A program made the position numbers and the translations under genes. The notes beneath the pieces are model-generated. The model was not told where the DNA came from, ran no database searches, and was given only the letters and a program-made list of their open reading frames with translations. A DNA stretch of 44,668 bases, from assembly GCA_003550305.1 (NCBI GenBank), contig QKYT01000436.1, forward strand, positions 51,061 through 95,728, given 5' to 3'. This document shows, piece after piece, positions 1-9,984 of the stretch (positions are counted from its first letter, which is position 1; every line of letters begins with the position of its first letter). Source of the DNA: Glomus cerebriforme. Its lineage: Eukaryota; Glomeromycota; Glomeromycetes; Glomerales; Glomeraceae.

Positions 1-1139
1 CCCGTGTAAACTTAGAAATTTTCTATTTTTAATATGGCAACAAGAAATTCAAAATTAAAATTAAAGATAACATTTTTATAGGTTGGTAGTTATAATTTTT
101 ATCAGTTTCTGTTATTTGTATTAAAAACATTTAAATATGTTATTTTTCCAATAAAAAAATTAAATTCTTTCTTTAAAAACCAATGTCAAAAGACTTGTCC
201 AGTTATGGTCATATTTAGATACAAATGACATAGACGAAAAACATTTCATTTTTTTTTTGGTTGTATTTTCAAACAAAATAATAAGCGAATACATTAATTA
301 ATAATTATACTGTATAAAATATCTTAAGCATAGAAAAATTCAACAAAATTTTGATACAATAACATCCAAACTTGCATAAAGCTGCTATCCTTTAAATAAT
401 CAAGAACAGATAGAACTGTTAACAACCATAAGATTCATTTAAAATAGATTAAAAACTGCCACGAGATTCATGCGATATTTTATTCAATTAACGGTGAGTT
501 TGAAATCTTGTTATCCTCAAATTATGGAAGAGATTGTTAAAGACGGAAAAGGGGAAACTGAAGCGGCTAGAAGAAAAAAACGACGTAAAACATTCATTTG
601 CTTGAAGAAACAAAGCGAATATTTATTATTCAAATTATTTAAAATATTTATAAAATATTGAATTTTTATAACAATGTTTCAATTCCAATATTTATAAACA
701 ATATTTTAAAGTCTGGACAAACAAACTTTCAAAATTTTAAAACTGATCAAGATATTTTAAAATCCTATTTAAATGTTGAAATACTATCTGAATGATTTAT
801 TGTACTTATCATTTTAAAATATTTATTTAAGATTTTCAATATTTTTATGTTAAAAATTCAGCAGAGATGGTGGTGGATTATTAAAAATGGTCAAAAATGA
901 ATCCATATTTACGCGTAGTACTAGACTATAATATATCTATACAAAAATTAGTACAAAAATACAAATAGATGCGAATATAGTAATTGACTGTAGAACTAAT
1001 CCGAACGAAGTGCAATGTCCGAACGACTCTCTATTACTTTTTAAGAGTAAAGAGCACGTATTCACTCACGTAAATAGGGGATAGAGGGAGTTAACTAAAC
1101 TATCGGGGAATAAAGGAAAAAAATTAGAAAAAATATAAA
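1..1139. other. AT-rich intergenic sequence, no gene seen
   Basis: I see no credible gene here. A 63-codon open frame at 470-661 (+) has low-complexity Lys/Phe-rich composition and no neighbouring coding signal. The sequence has many homopolymer A/T runs and one TACTGTA motif near 308. Confidence 0.6.
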
Positions 1140-1655
1140 ATGGTTCTATCAATAGATACGCTTAGTACTAACAAGGACCAATGCCGTCACCATTTCCCAA
1201 TTTCCCAAGTTATAACAGACATCAATAACAATGAATTTTTTAAACAGATACCTGAAAATAAACCTATACCCTCATGGTACAGTACATCAACTAATTCCTA
1301 ATTATATCTATGTGTCAGCCAACTGTTCAAAACTTACATCAAATCCCAGAAAACAGAGAATACCGACTACATACACCCCTTGGCCACGGATATTAGAAAT
1401 ATAACGTGAAAACTTATCACATCCTTTAAATCTTGGGAACTATCACAAAATATCACAAAAGAACTCAAAGCGAAATGCGAAATTATTATTACATAAAAAC
1501 AACTAACTGCGTTACACAACACACTCTCCTATTACATCGCCTATAACGTAGTTAACTCAAATTCTTGGCTTTATGGGTCTTCAGTAATTTTTTGCATTCA
1601 GCAAACTGGTCGCAACATAGAAATATTTTTTCTTTTTATTCTGATAATAGATTAA
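1140..1655 (+). pseudogene. Decayed protein-coding relic, probably transposon-derived
   Basis: One plus-strand frame from an ATG at 1140 reads as ordinary protein for about 170 codons but is broken by three in-frame stops: TAA at 1299-1301, TGA at 1407-1409 and TAA at 1494-1496. The first 53 codons include FFKQIPENKPIPSWY, and later parts are equally hydrophilic and balanced (for example YIHPLATDIRNIT and ALHNTLSYYIAYN). Base composition is less extreme than in the flanks, as expected for former coding DNA. I do not recognise the family. A remnant of a repetitive element is the likeliest origin, but a dead host gene is possible. Frame continuity across three stops is the main evidence. Confidence 0.4.
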
Positions 1656-2205
1656 TTTAATCTTTCTCTATGGTAGGTCAAAATATCGTTAGTTGATTTT
1701 TGTGGTGTGAACTATATGCGAGGTGATTGTTGCTGTCCAGAAATTGACAGACTGAGCATGAGGTAATATTAGAACCATATAAACTTGGAAAATTTCGTAA
1801 CGTTATGTGTTCCGTTGGGTTGTGTCTCATCCATTGTTCTGTGATGTGCCAGTCTACGTTATATACTTAGAGGGTGAATATCATTAAGATGGAAATGTTT
1901 AGCATTTATTTGAAGATTTTCCATTTAAGGTTTTTTCCCATTGTCGTATATCTTTGGATTTTTTTTAAAGAGATGTCTATGTTATTGTAACGTGTAACGT
2001 ATGTACTGTATTTGTTTAAGTAGTTATCAGAACGAAGTAGTACTGCTTGAGAATTGATTGTTGTATTGATTAATTGATGCAGTAAAATTATAACTTTGTT
2101 GTTGGGTGGAACGGTGGCTAAAGCTGTTACTATTGCTTGCCATTGTCTTCGCTTTGGTTGCTGAAAGTAGATAGGTACATTGTGCGCGTTGAAAAAGTCT
2201 GGGAA
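1656..2205. other. Intergenic sequence, no gene seen
   Basis: No convincing open frame or exon-like segment. The minus-strand open frame at 2027-2239 is low-complexity and runs into the hAT-like element, so I reject it. One TACTGTA motif lies near 2004. Confidence 0.5.
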
Positions 2206-2213
2206 ATACGTTA
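2206..2213. repeat. 8-bp target-site duplication, left copy
   Basis: ATACGTTA directly abuts the left end of the hAT-like element and is repeated exactly at 2876-2883. Confidence 0.85.
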
Positions 2214-2354
2214 TAGGGATTGGAATCGATTCCCATCATTAGAATCGATTTTAGAATCGACTAATCGCGATTAATCGTTTCTCAAGTTTCGATTCTAAAA
2301 TTCGATTTTCGATTTCGGTTAATCGTTTCTAATCGATTTTATATGCCATAAAAT

Positions 2355-2747
2355 TAGGGATGGTTAAATCAGTCCTGGACCTGGTCCTAAACTAAGTTAT
2401 TTATAGATTTTATGGTATCCAGTAATAAGTGATTGTGAATTATAAATATAAAAAAGTGAATTGCAATAGTATTGCAATATCACAGGGCACTTTTTTATAT
2501 TGAAAATTGAAATTATATATAACTGGTGATTATAAATAGCTATATGACTATTAATTAAAGCCATATTTAATTAAATATAATAAATGAAATTTTAGCAAAT
2601 TAGATAGATTTTAAAGGTAGTAAAATACCTATAATTTTATATAGATCTCTTATGATCTATATATTAATACTTTATTGGCTAGGACTTTTTAGGACCTGGC
2701 CCACTTCTGGTTAAATAATTATTTATTTAAATATGATTTAGACCCTA
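2355..2747. repeat. Inner inverted repeat inside the hAT-like element, possibly a nested element
   Basis: Inside the outer element, a stretch starting TAGGGATGGTTAAATCA at 2355 is mirrored by a right end whose reverse complement starts TAGGGTCTAAATCA at 2747. Further in, CTGGACCTGGTCCTAAA (about 2374-2390) is partly mirrored by the AGGACCTGGCCC segment near 2690. This looks like a second hAT-type element with diverged ends nested in the first. No clean 8-bp duplication is visible, so the boundaries are uncertain. Confidence 0.4.
2445..2501. repeat. Perfect 14-bp inverted repeat (hairpin)
   Basis: AATATAAAAAAGTG at 2445-2458 is the exact reverse complement of 2488-2501. The 29-nt loop contains ATTGCAATA twice. 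It lies in the middle of the inner inverted repeat. Confidence 0.8.
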
Positions 2748-2875
2748 AAAAAATAAAAATCGCGCTTATTGCGTCACAATAATGAGATTCGATTTTTTTA
2801 TTTGATAATCGATAAAATCGATTACGATTCGATTTTCGATTAATTCGATTTTGGTAGAATCGATTCTAATTCCTA

Positions 2876-2883
2876 ATACGTTA
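2876..2883. repeat. 8-bp target-site duplication, right copy
   Basis: Exact direct repeat of 2206-2213 (ATACGTTA), immediately outside the right terminal inverted repeat. Confidence 0.85.
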
Positions 2884-4052
2884 GTGCTATTTCGATCCTA
2901 TGGCACTTCTATTGTATTGGCTGTGTGCCATCCGTATAGGTGTTTCTTCAGTACAAAAAAAAAAGAGGAATGTGACTTATTGTCACGTGAATCTGAAATT
3001 ATATTAAGATGCGTTCAGTGCTTTTCAAGGTCTTCCTAATTCCTAAAGCATTGAAAAGCCATTTTTTTACCGACATATGCGATCTATTATATTTGACGTT
3101 AGCCTGGCATGACTCTGGCATGATTATTTTATTTTTTCTCTAGGATACGTAAAGTTTTATAATCGTTCCCCCTTATGGAGTAGAACTGTGACGTATAGTT
3201 TTATTTAGATTTGGGCTTTAACTATTTGGAATTTGGAATTTGGAATTGTGAAACGGTGTCAATTTGAAATCTTTTTTCCTTTTCATTTTCTTTTAAAAAA
3301 ATATTATGAAATGAGTAAGAGTCACAAAGTCATTAATCTTCTTTTTTCTAATAACTGCTAACTTTCCTTTCTATTTAAATTAAGATTACAATTGGTGTTC
3401 GACTAACGAGTGTGAGAAATTTAAATATTGCACTAAGTGTAACGCGTGCAAACTTCATTGTACATGTCAGAATCTCTGTAAGTAAAAAATTTTCATGACT
3501 AAAATGACTCTGTGATTCTTAAATCTTAATTCGCCTATTTATCAAAAATACTTTTTTACAAACTTTTGTTATCAATTTATAATTTTGTTACCCAATCATT
3601 TTGTGTTATTATTAAGTTTACTTTCAATTTATTGTGCCACTGTAAAAACCATTACACTTCAATTAATTGATAACGAAACGATCATCAAATAAGCAGGTAT
3701 CATATATTCTTAAGTACCATAATTACGTTTTTGTGGAACTTCTGCGAATTCTAAAAAAAAAAAAGTCTCCTTTTGAATTCATGCAATCACATTCCAAAAA
3801 TGCGACTTTTTTTTTTAGCACCAAGTTGGACAACTATGAATAATTTATAAAAAAATTTATAAAATTTAAAATTTAGTGTTTATAAGAAGCATGTTTATAA
3901 GCCACATAAATACCGATTCCTACAAAAAAAAAAGTTAGAAATTATAGTGAAGTGAATGAATATTACTGAAACAATATTTATTTCTAATATAATTTTAAAA
4001 GTGTTATCATAGCAGAACACAAGTGAAAAATATATATATGTGAACTTTTTTA
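2884..4052. other. Intergenic sequence with one short Cys-rich frame
   Basis: Apart from the Cys-rich segment at 3384-3485, nothing coding is evident. There are A/T homopolymers and a short inverted repeat around 3018-3060 (GCTTTTCAA/TTGAAAAGC). Confidence 0.5.
3384..3485 (+). pseudogene. Short Cys-rich coding-like fragment
   Basis: A 33-codon frame ending in TAA at 3483-3485 reads with eight cysteines spaced C-x4-C-x5-C-x2-C-x2-C-x3-C-x-C-x3-C, including CTKCNACKLHCTC. It is preceded by TAA, and a pyrimidine-rich stretch ends in AAG just upstream, so it could be a 3' terminal exon or the C-terminal relic of a zinc-binding protein, perhaps transposon-derived. The spacing is too regular for random AT-rich DNA, but I cannot name the family or find the rest of the gene. 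Confidence 0.3.
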
Positions 4053-5024
4053 TTATTCTTTTAATTTTTTAGTTAATTCATTGATCAATTCATCGTCGTC
4101 TCCACTTTCCCCACCAAATTGATGTAATTGTTCATATCGTATATTCCTAAACTCGAAGCTATTAGCGTCCCATGGTCCATATTCTCCGGACATGATGCCA
4201 TTATTTTCGGATGCTCTGTAAAACATCTGTCCCGGAAGGATTTTCACTTTCGTAATAATGTCGTAGGGAGGTGGATCATTGCTTGTCTTAATTGAATATC
4301 GATGAAAAAGTGCTAAAAAAGTCAAAAAAAGACGAATGCAATTAATAATTATTATAATTATTTATTTTTATCTTTAAAAGATAAAGAATAAAATTTATTT
4401 ACATACCTCTTAAAAGGTCGGAATCATCGGTATAAACTTTAGTCCCCCAAATATCTCCTTTTTTCTTACTTTTACTGACTAGATACTTCGACTCAAAAGT
4501 TACCTCGATAATATCATCAACCTCACCGATTAAGCTATCGGGGTACCTTATTTTTGCTTTAAGATTCTTTAAGAAACAATAAATCAATTAATATCATGAA
4601 TATCTTAATATTTTAATATTTTAAAAGTTTAGTTTATATACTTACACTTTCGATGAGTTGCAGTTCGAATTTTATTTTTTGGTTAGGCTCTGAGTTTCTT
4701 AGAACTCTCGAAAGTTCGGAATCGCTGCTGATTATTACTAGTTCATTTTCCTCGTCGTGATGGAATAATTCAACTTCTTCATATGCCCCTATACGATATC
4801 TAATCTTTAACTATAATAATTTTTTTTTTAAAAAAAATGAAATAATAAATAAATTATAAAAATTCAGCTATGGTAATCTAATAAAAGCTTAAATTGATAA
4901 TTACTAATTTAAGGAAATTCCCGAACTTCGCTTCTTTGGTTATTTCAAATACACGGCAAAGAACTTTCCCTTTACGGGAAAATTTCACTTTAATGTCAAC
5001 TGAATTAGCGGCGGTACTACTCAT
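4053..5024 (-). CDS. PB1-domain protein, four exons, about 234 aa
   Basis: Predicted exons are 4905-5024, 4646-4810, 4407-4566 and 4053-4312 (minus strand). Splice sites are GTAATT...TAG, GTAAGT...AAG and GTATGT...TAG, and the frame closes exactly to a stop (705 nt). Residues 10-95 form a PB1 domain: the basic first strand IKVKFSRKGK, then an acidic OPCA-like loop, DEENELVIISSDSEL, typical of the electrostatic surface PB1 domains use to dimerise. PB1 proteins are cytosolic scaffolds (Cdc24/Bem1, p62, NADPH-oxidase regulators). The C-terminal 140 residues hold a Lys-rich patch (KSKKKG) and an acidic, helical tail (GDDDELINELTKKLKE); I recognise no catalytic domain. The ATG at 5024 is chosen because the frame upstream is closed and the PB1 strand begins 10 residues later. 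The protein is probably an adaptor. The PB1 call is firm; its partner is unknown. Confidence 0.75.
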
Positions 5025-5415
5025 TTTATGTTTGATGTTTGGGTTTGTTTATTAATATTACTTTTTTTAAAAAATACGGTTTTTTTTAAAATTTTAATGG
5101 AAATTCTTTCCACGGTTAATATATGTTTCTTTGGTAACACAAATATATATATACTCACCAATTATTTATTCATTTAAAATTTTATGCATCCACAATTAAA
5201 ATTAAAGTTTCGAGTACTGACAAAGCTAGTGTTAAGCCATTCTAATTATTCCGGTTTTAATCCTTATCTCCATATCTTTTTGCTATAATTCTTTTTCAAA
5301 ATCTTTATTATTAAAAAAAATTAAAAATTATTAAAATTCCTTTGTAATAAAAAAATTTTTCTCAATACAAAAAAGATATTATCCTCACCAAAAAAAAAAA
5401 AAACGTTTTAGATAA
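5025..5415. other. Upstream region of the PB1 gene
   Basis: AT-rich, with an ATATATATAT run near 5142-5153 that could serve as a TATA-like element for the minus-strand gene. No coding signal. Confidence 0.4.
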
Positions 5416-5664
5416 ACTTATCTGGATTTTACAAGATTTGCTGCAGAAAATGTTTATTTAAATAACAAAATTTATTCACAAGAAATTTCTTGGCGCTTAA
5501 CACAAACATATGATAATCATGATCACTTATGTACAACAATCCAATAATGGTCAGATGAAATCGGCCAATTATTTATCCGACATTTTAAAAGTCTAAGCGA
5601 AAAAGGAAGTTTTTTTTTTGTCCGCTTTACCATAAACAACCAAGCCTCGTTAAACTGGCGTTGA
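5416..5664 (+). pseudogene. Decayed coding fragment
   Basis: A single frame reads as normal protein for about 80 codons with one internal TAA: first part FTRFAAENVYLNNKIYSQEI and onward, second part WSDEIGQLFIRHFKSL and FFFVRFTINNQASLNWR, then a stop. It sits directly against the tandem-repeat array, and its last codons (TGGCGTTGATAG) match the motif that recurs in each repeat unit. I do not recognise the family. The array may have been amplified from its 3' end. Confidence 0.35.
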
Positions 5665-7520
5665 TAGATAAATTGAAACTGAAGGTAAGTTCTAAAATTT
5701 TCTCACGATTACTTAGTTTAACTTATTTTGCATTGATTCAGTTGATGGTGTTGATAATGGAACAAAGAATGATGCATTGAATGAACTTAAATGCGGTTAA
5801 ATCTGCGTAACCTGTTTAAATCTTAATGTATTGTTTCAACGTTTCACTAGCCAATAATTTGCTCCATTGGATTTTTGATATGGATCGTTAACTTCAATAA
5901 GCTCGAATGTTTGCAGCAGAATAAGTTGTATATTTTACGAATTTTAATAATAAAAAAGATTTATGAACAAAATTTAAATAATTAGATATTAATAGCGTTG
6001 ATAGATCAAATTGAAGTTCCAAAATTATCAGTTTTTTTTTACGAGGCTAATTAAACTTATTTTGCATTGATTCAGTTTGATGGGGGCAAAGATAATACAT
6101 TGAATGAACTTAAATGTGGTTAACCTAGCAGTTGCGTAAACTATTAATTTATGGATTCAACGTTTCACGAGCAATTTCTAATGGGTCAATTGTTGATTTC
6201 AATAGGTCCCAAATGTTTACAGCAGTATCAGTTGTAGTATCAGGAGTTTATGTTTCACGTATTAGATGTTACTGGCATTGATAAATTTTAATTGATTTCC
6301 GAGATCGAATTGAAGAAATCGATGATAGGTTCTAAAATTATCTGTTTTTTTTTTCACAAGGCTAGTTAAACTTATTTTGCATTAATTCAACTTGATGACA
6401 AAGATAATGCATTGAACCTAGCAGGTGCGTAAACTCTTATTTATGGATTATATTGTTTTAACGTTTCACGAACCATTTCTAATGGGTCAATTGTTGATTT
6501 CAATAGGTCCCAAATGTTTGCAGCAGTATCAATTGTAGTATCAGGAGTTTATGTTTCACGTATTAGATGTTACTGGCGTTGATAAATTTTGATTGATTTC
6601 CGAGATCAATTTGAAGAAATCGATGTAAGTTCTAAAATTATCTGTTTTTTTTTCACGAGGCTTGTTAAACTTATTTTGCATTGATTTAGTTTGATTCAGT
6701 TTGATGGAAGGGACAAAGATAATATTGAATGAACTTAAATGTGGTTACCTGGTGCGTAAACTCTTAACTTATGGACTATATTGTTTCAACGTTTCACGAG
6801 CCATTTCTAATGGGTCAATTGTTGATTTCAATAGGTCCCAAATGTTCGCAGTAGTATCAATTGTAGTATCAGGAGTTAATAATTCACGTATTAGATGTTA
6901 CTGGCGTTGATAAATTTTGATTGATTTCCGAGATCAATTTGAAGAAATTGAAGGTGAGTTCTGTTTTTTTTTACGAGACTAGTTTAACTTATTTTGCATT
7001 GATTCAACTTGATGGTATTGATAAGGGGGACAAAGACAATGCATAAATTGACTTAAATATGGTTAACATAGCAGGTGTGTAAACATCTTAATTTATAGAT
7101 TTTGTTTCAACATTTCACGAGCAATTTCCTAATGTTCCAATTGTTGATTTCAATAGGTCCCAATGTTAACTGGTGTTGTTAAATTTTGATTGATTTCGAA
7201 ATCAAATTGAAGGAATTGGAGGTAGATTCAAACTTATCATTTTTTCTCTTTTTCACGAGGCTAATTTAACTTATTTTGCATTGATTCAGCTGATTGGGAA
7301 GTTTTACCATTTCGCAAGCCAATTCATAGCTAATAATCCAATAAATTTTGACATGGATCGTTAATTTCAATTGCCCGAATGTTTTGCGGTAGTATCGGCT
7401 GTAGAATTAAGAATTTATAATTAAGTATTATAAAATTGTTTGTAAATTAACTGATTTTGATTGATTCCGAGATCAAATTGAAGGTAAATTCGAAAATTAT
7501 CTATTTTTTTTTCTTTTTCA
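5659..7520. repeat. Long-period (~300 bp) tandem repeat array, about six copies plus a partial one
   Basis: The block TTAACTTATTTTGCATTGAT (or close variants) recurs with its core at 5721, 6055, 6370, 6669, 6987 and 7269, spacings of 282-334 bp. Other landmarks recur in phase: the TGGCGTTGATAAATTTTGAT block, GAGATCAAATTGAAG, a T-run followed by CACGAGGCT, TTTCAACGTTTCACGAGC, and TTGATTTCAATAGGTCCCAA. The central units (about 6240-6940) are most alike and the outer ones more diverged, the usual pattern for arrays maintained by unequal exchange. No unit has a long ORF. A partial unit ends near 7520. Confidence 0.85.
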
Positions 7521-8600
7521 CGAGGCTGGTTTCATTTTTCTTTCCTTTTTGTCTTTCAATGATTTGATTCCACTTTTTTTATTTTAGAATGATTTAATTA
7601 GTTGATTCGGGAATCAGGACGAACGTATTGAGATAAGTTTCATGGTAGTTTTTCGATCCTTCTATTAACTTTGCTTCTCTCCGTTCTTTAAAGAATGTTT
7701 CTATCGGTGATTAAGAATTATAAGTTTGTGTTTTGGTTTATTTATAATAAAACAATTTACAAGATGAAATAAAGCCTTAATTTGTAACGCCATATGAATT
7801 TTAATTTTATTGTCATTCTCGAATACTTATAATTTAATATACTGTATATTTACATACATACGGTATATTCTAAAATCATAAATAGCGTGCATATCGTAAT
7901 TATCGTATTGATAAAAAGAAAGAATAATGTAGTCTGATTAATTAAAAAAGGATCATTCCTATAATGCCGACCGGAATTATCAGTATTGCCGGGCCATATT
8001 CAAAGTTCTGGCCCGCGTTTTTTTTTTTGAAACAAATTGTTTCTCGATATAATAAAATGAAATTGATTAATAAATCATAATACATCAATAATAATATATA
8101 TATACAACGGTCCTACCAACCTGAATTTTGCATCTCATTATTGATGCTATAGTGATGGACAATTGGTATCAGTTTCTTTATATATAGATAATATCGTGTT
8201 CGAAAATTATTATCTCATAATTTGATCTGTTCCATTTAACATCAGCATCTTGTCCTTCCAATAATAAGTAATACACGTTTATTTTATTATTTTATTATTT
8301 TCTTCTTTTTTTTTTTTTTATGTCACAATAACCTTTGACAAAAAATAACAATTCTCAAATTATACAGTATGATGATGGCGACGCATTTAATGGACATTTA
8401 CTATATTTTCATATTTCAATAAAAATAAATTAACATAAAATAAAAATACACACTTTTTTTTACTTAAAATCTTTTCATCTGAAGAAAGTCTTTTTTTTTC
8501 GAAGCGTGCCAGAAAGTTGATCAGTCAAATAATTCAAATTGATTTACTATAAACATCTAAAAAAGAAAAAAAAGATTACGATACAGAAATAATTGTAAAT
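7521..8600. other. Intergenic sequence with a GC-rich hairpin
   Basis: AT-rich. A local GC island at 7966-8016 holds the inverted repeat CGGGCCA (7990-7996) / TGGCCCG (8009-8015). The motif ATAATGCCGACCGGAAT beside it resembles ATAATGCCGGCCGAAAT near 20562 and may be the end of a dispersed element. A T-rich stretch (on the minus strand) at about 8560-8577 could terminate RNA polymerase III from the adjacent tRNA. Confidence 0.5.
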
Positions 8601-8682
8601 GATGACTGTGAGATTCGAACTCACGCCTCTTTCGAGACCGCAACTTGAGTGCGGCGCCTTAGACCAACTCGGCCAAGTCACC
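8601..8682 (-). tRNA. tRNA-Leu (anticodon CAA)
   Basis: An 82-nt class II tRNA on the minus strand. The acceptor arms GGTGACT and AGTCATC pair with one G-U. The anticodon stem CCGCA/TGCGG encloses the loop CTCAAGT, giving anticodon CAA (reads UUG, leucine). There is a long variable arm (CTC/GAG stem, loop GAAA) and a T arm GTGAG-TTCGAAT-CTCAC. The long variable arm agrees with Leu identity. The anticodon loop is exactly 7 nt, so no intron is needed. CCA is not encoded, as expected for a nuclear tRNA. Confidence 0.95.
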
Positions 8683-9758
8683 TATGTATAAAATTAAATA
8701 ACAAATTATAATATATAAAAAAAAATCGATTCAAAAATTATACACTTGTCACGCGCCTTTACACTTTAACTATATAAAAATATGATATTTAAAATGTTAT
8801 TCTATATTTTTCTTAAGGTCGTCAATAAAATTTTAACGCCATGCCGGATATTAATTATACATAGTAAGGTTGGAAATATTTGTCACGTGACATTTTAATT
8901 TGATGTTGATCATATTTTAAATTCCGGCAATCGGTATAATTCTCCGGTTATAGACAGGCAAATCCGCAAATTCCGTGGTTTCATGATTGGTTTTCTAATA
9001 AGAGCAATATTTTATAATTAATGTTTCCATAATGTGTTTATCTGTTGTCATTGTTTTACAAAATTCGTGTGATCAGTTTTCTTTGAGAGAATTACAGCAT
9101 TTTGTTTTATTGTTAGACTTTATAAGAAAATCTATTTACGTCACAAAATTTTGATCAGTAACATAAGCGACTTTATTTATTTTCAAAAGGAATCAAAAAG
9201 TTATCTTATCATGCGCCTTGTACAAAATTAGATGACATCATAAACAAGGCATGTGATAAATATTTGCAGAATCAGTTGTTTTATTTGTTTATGTTGTTTT
9301 ATTAATAAACATAATACATAATCTTTCAATATTGTTATTTAAAAAAATCTGAAATTTGTTAATATTGATGACGAAAAATGGATAAAGTCTTATTTATTTT
9401 TTAGTCTTTAATTATACCAATAAAAGAAATTTATAAAAGAATTGTTAAAAAAAAATATACTATACTAAAAATTTGATCATCATTCTCAATCGAATTGCCG
9501 TTTGTGTCGATATTTTAGTGTGAAAGAGGGTGAAAATCCAAATAAAAAAAAAATTTTTGCATGAAAGGAGGAGAGAGTAATCAAAAACTATAATAGGAAA
9601 TTAATCAGTTAAAAAGAAAATTCAATTTAGAATATGTACCGTTTCTAAGTTACACCGCGTTTATTTTGTTTTATCCACGTTTATTTTAAACTCGGTTGAT
9701 GATTTCTAAAAATAGACAAACAAAATCATTATACGTAATAAATTTCTGGTTTTTTGTT
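8683..9758. other. Intergenic sequence, no gene seen
   Basis: No exon-like segments or plausible ORFs. Contains a perfect 12-bp CACGTG palindrome at 8881-8892. Confidence 0.5.
8881..8892. promoter_or_regulatory. 12-bp palindrome with an E-box core
   Basis: TGTCACGTGACA is a perfect palindrome containing CACGTG, the core bound by bHLH factors (Pho4/USF class). It lies about 200 bp upstream of the minus-strand tRNA and far from any coding start, so its target is unclear. Confidence 0.3.
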
Positions 9759-9859
9759 GGAGTTGAATTTCCGATTGCGCAGCTATTTAAATTCGTGGCG
9801 GTGTCAGTTTTATTAATTGCAATAAAAACAAAATTATACAGAAAAAAAAATATAAATAG
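9759..9859 (+). promoter_or_regulatory. Promoter of the first DUF2235 gene
   Basis: Two elements recur upstream of the paralogue on the other strand: GGAGTTGAATTTCCGATT (9759-9776), exactly matched at 17312-17329, and a TATA-like segment TATAAATAG (9851-9859) followed by a GATGAATT block also seen near 17240. The TATA box lies only 5 nt before an upstream ATG at 9865, so transcription should start downstream of that ATG, which supports the start at 9985. Confidence 0.6.
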
Positions 9860-9984
9860 CCACGATGAATTTGGATTCTTTTTCATTCCAAAAACATTCA
9901 TCTTTTTATCGTTTCTTTTTCTTTTCTACCTATAAAAAAACAAACAAAATAACTCAAAATCGAAATACCTCAAAATTTGCAAAA

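Larger units (their letters stand above)
2214..2875. mobile_element. hAT-like non-autonomous DNA transposon (MITE)
   Basis: The element begins TAGGGATTGGAATCGATTC (2214-2232) and ends with the inverted copy at 2857-2875 (reverse complement TAGGAATTAGAATCGATTC), so 17 of 19 terminal positions match. An exact 8-bp duplication, ATACGTTA, flanks it. Eight-bp duplications and termini starting YAGGG are the signature of the hAT superfamily. Both subterminal regions are packed with repeats of the AATCGATT/TTCGATT type (about 2225-2340 and 2785-2868), resembling the subterminal transposase-binding repeats of hAT elements. The 662-bp body has no transposase ORF, so it would need a transposase in trans. 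The interior contains a second pair of inverted ends and a hairpin. Confidence 0.85.

Noticed and set aside
470..661. 63-codon open frame on the plus strand
   Set aside because: Low-complexity Lys/Phe/Ile composition, no domain, no splice or promoter context.
2027..2239. 70-codon open frame on the minus strand
   Set aside because: It overlaps the end of the hAT-like element and reads low-complexity Ser/Asn/Gln; a chance frame.
5659..7520. CRISPR-like array
   Set aside because: Units are about 300 bp with no short identical repeat and unique spacer structure, and the organism is eukaryotic.
7990..8030. GC hairpin followed by a T-run, like a bacterial terminator
   Set aside because: The window is eukaryotic (introns, TATA boxes, nuclear tRNA) and no gene ends here.
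9865..9984. Upstream ATG giving a 431-aa DUF2235 protein
   Set aside because: It lies about 5 nt after the TATA box, the extra 40 residues are low-complexity, and the paralogue's equivalent reading ends in a stop. The start at 9985 gives equal length in both copies.
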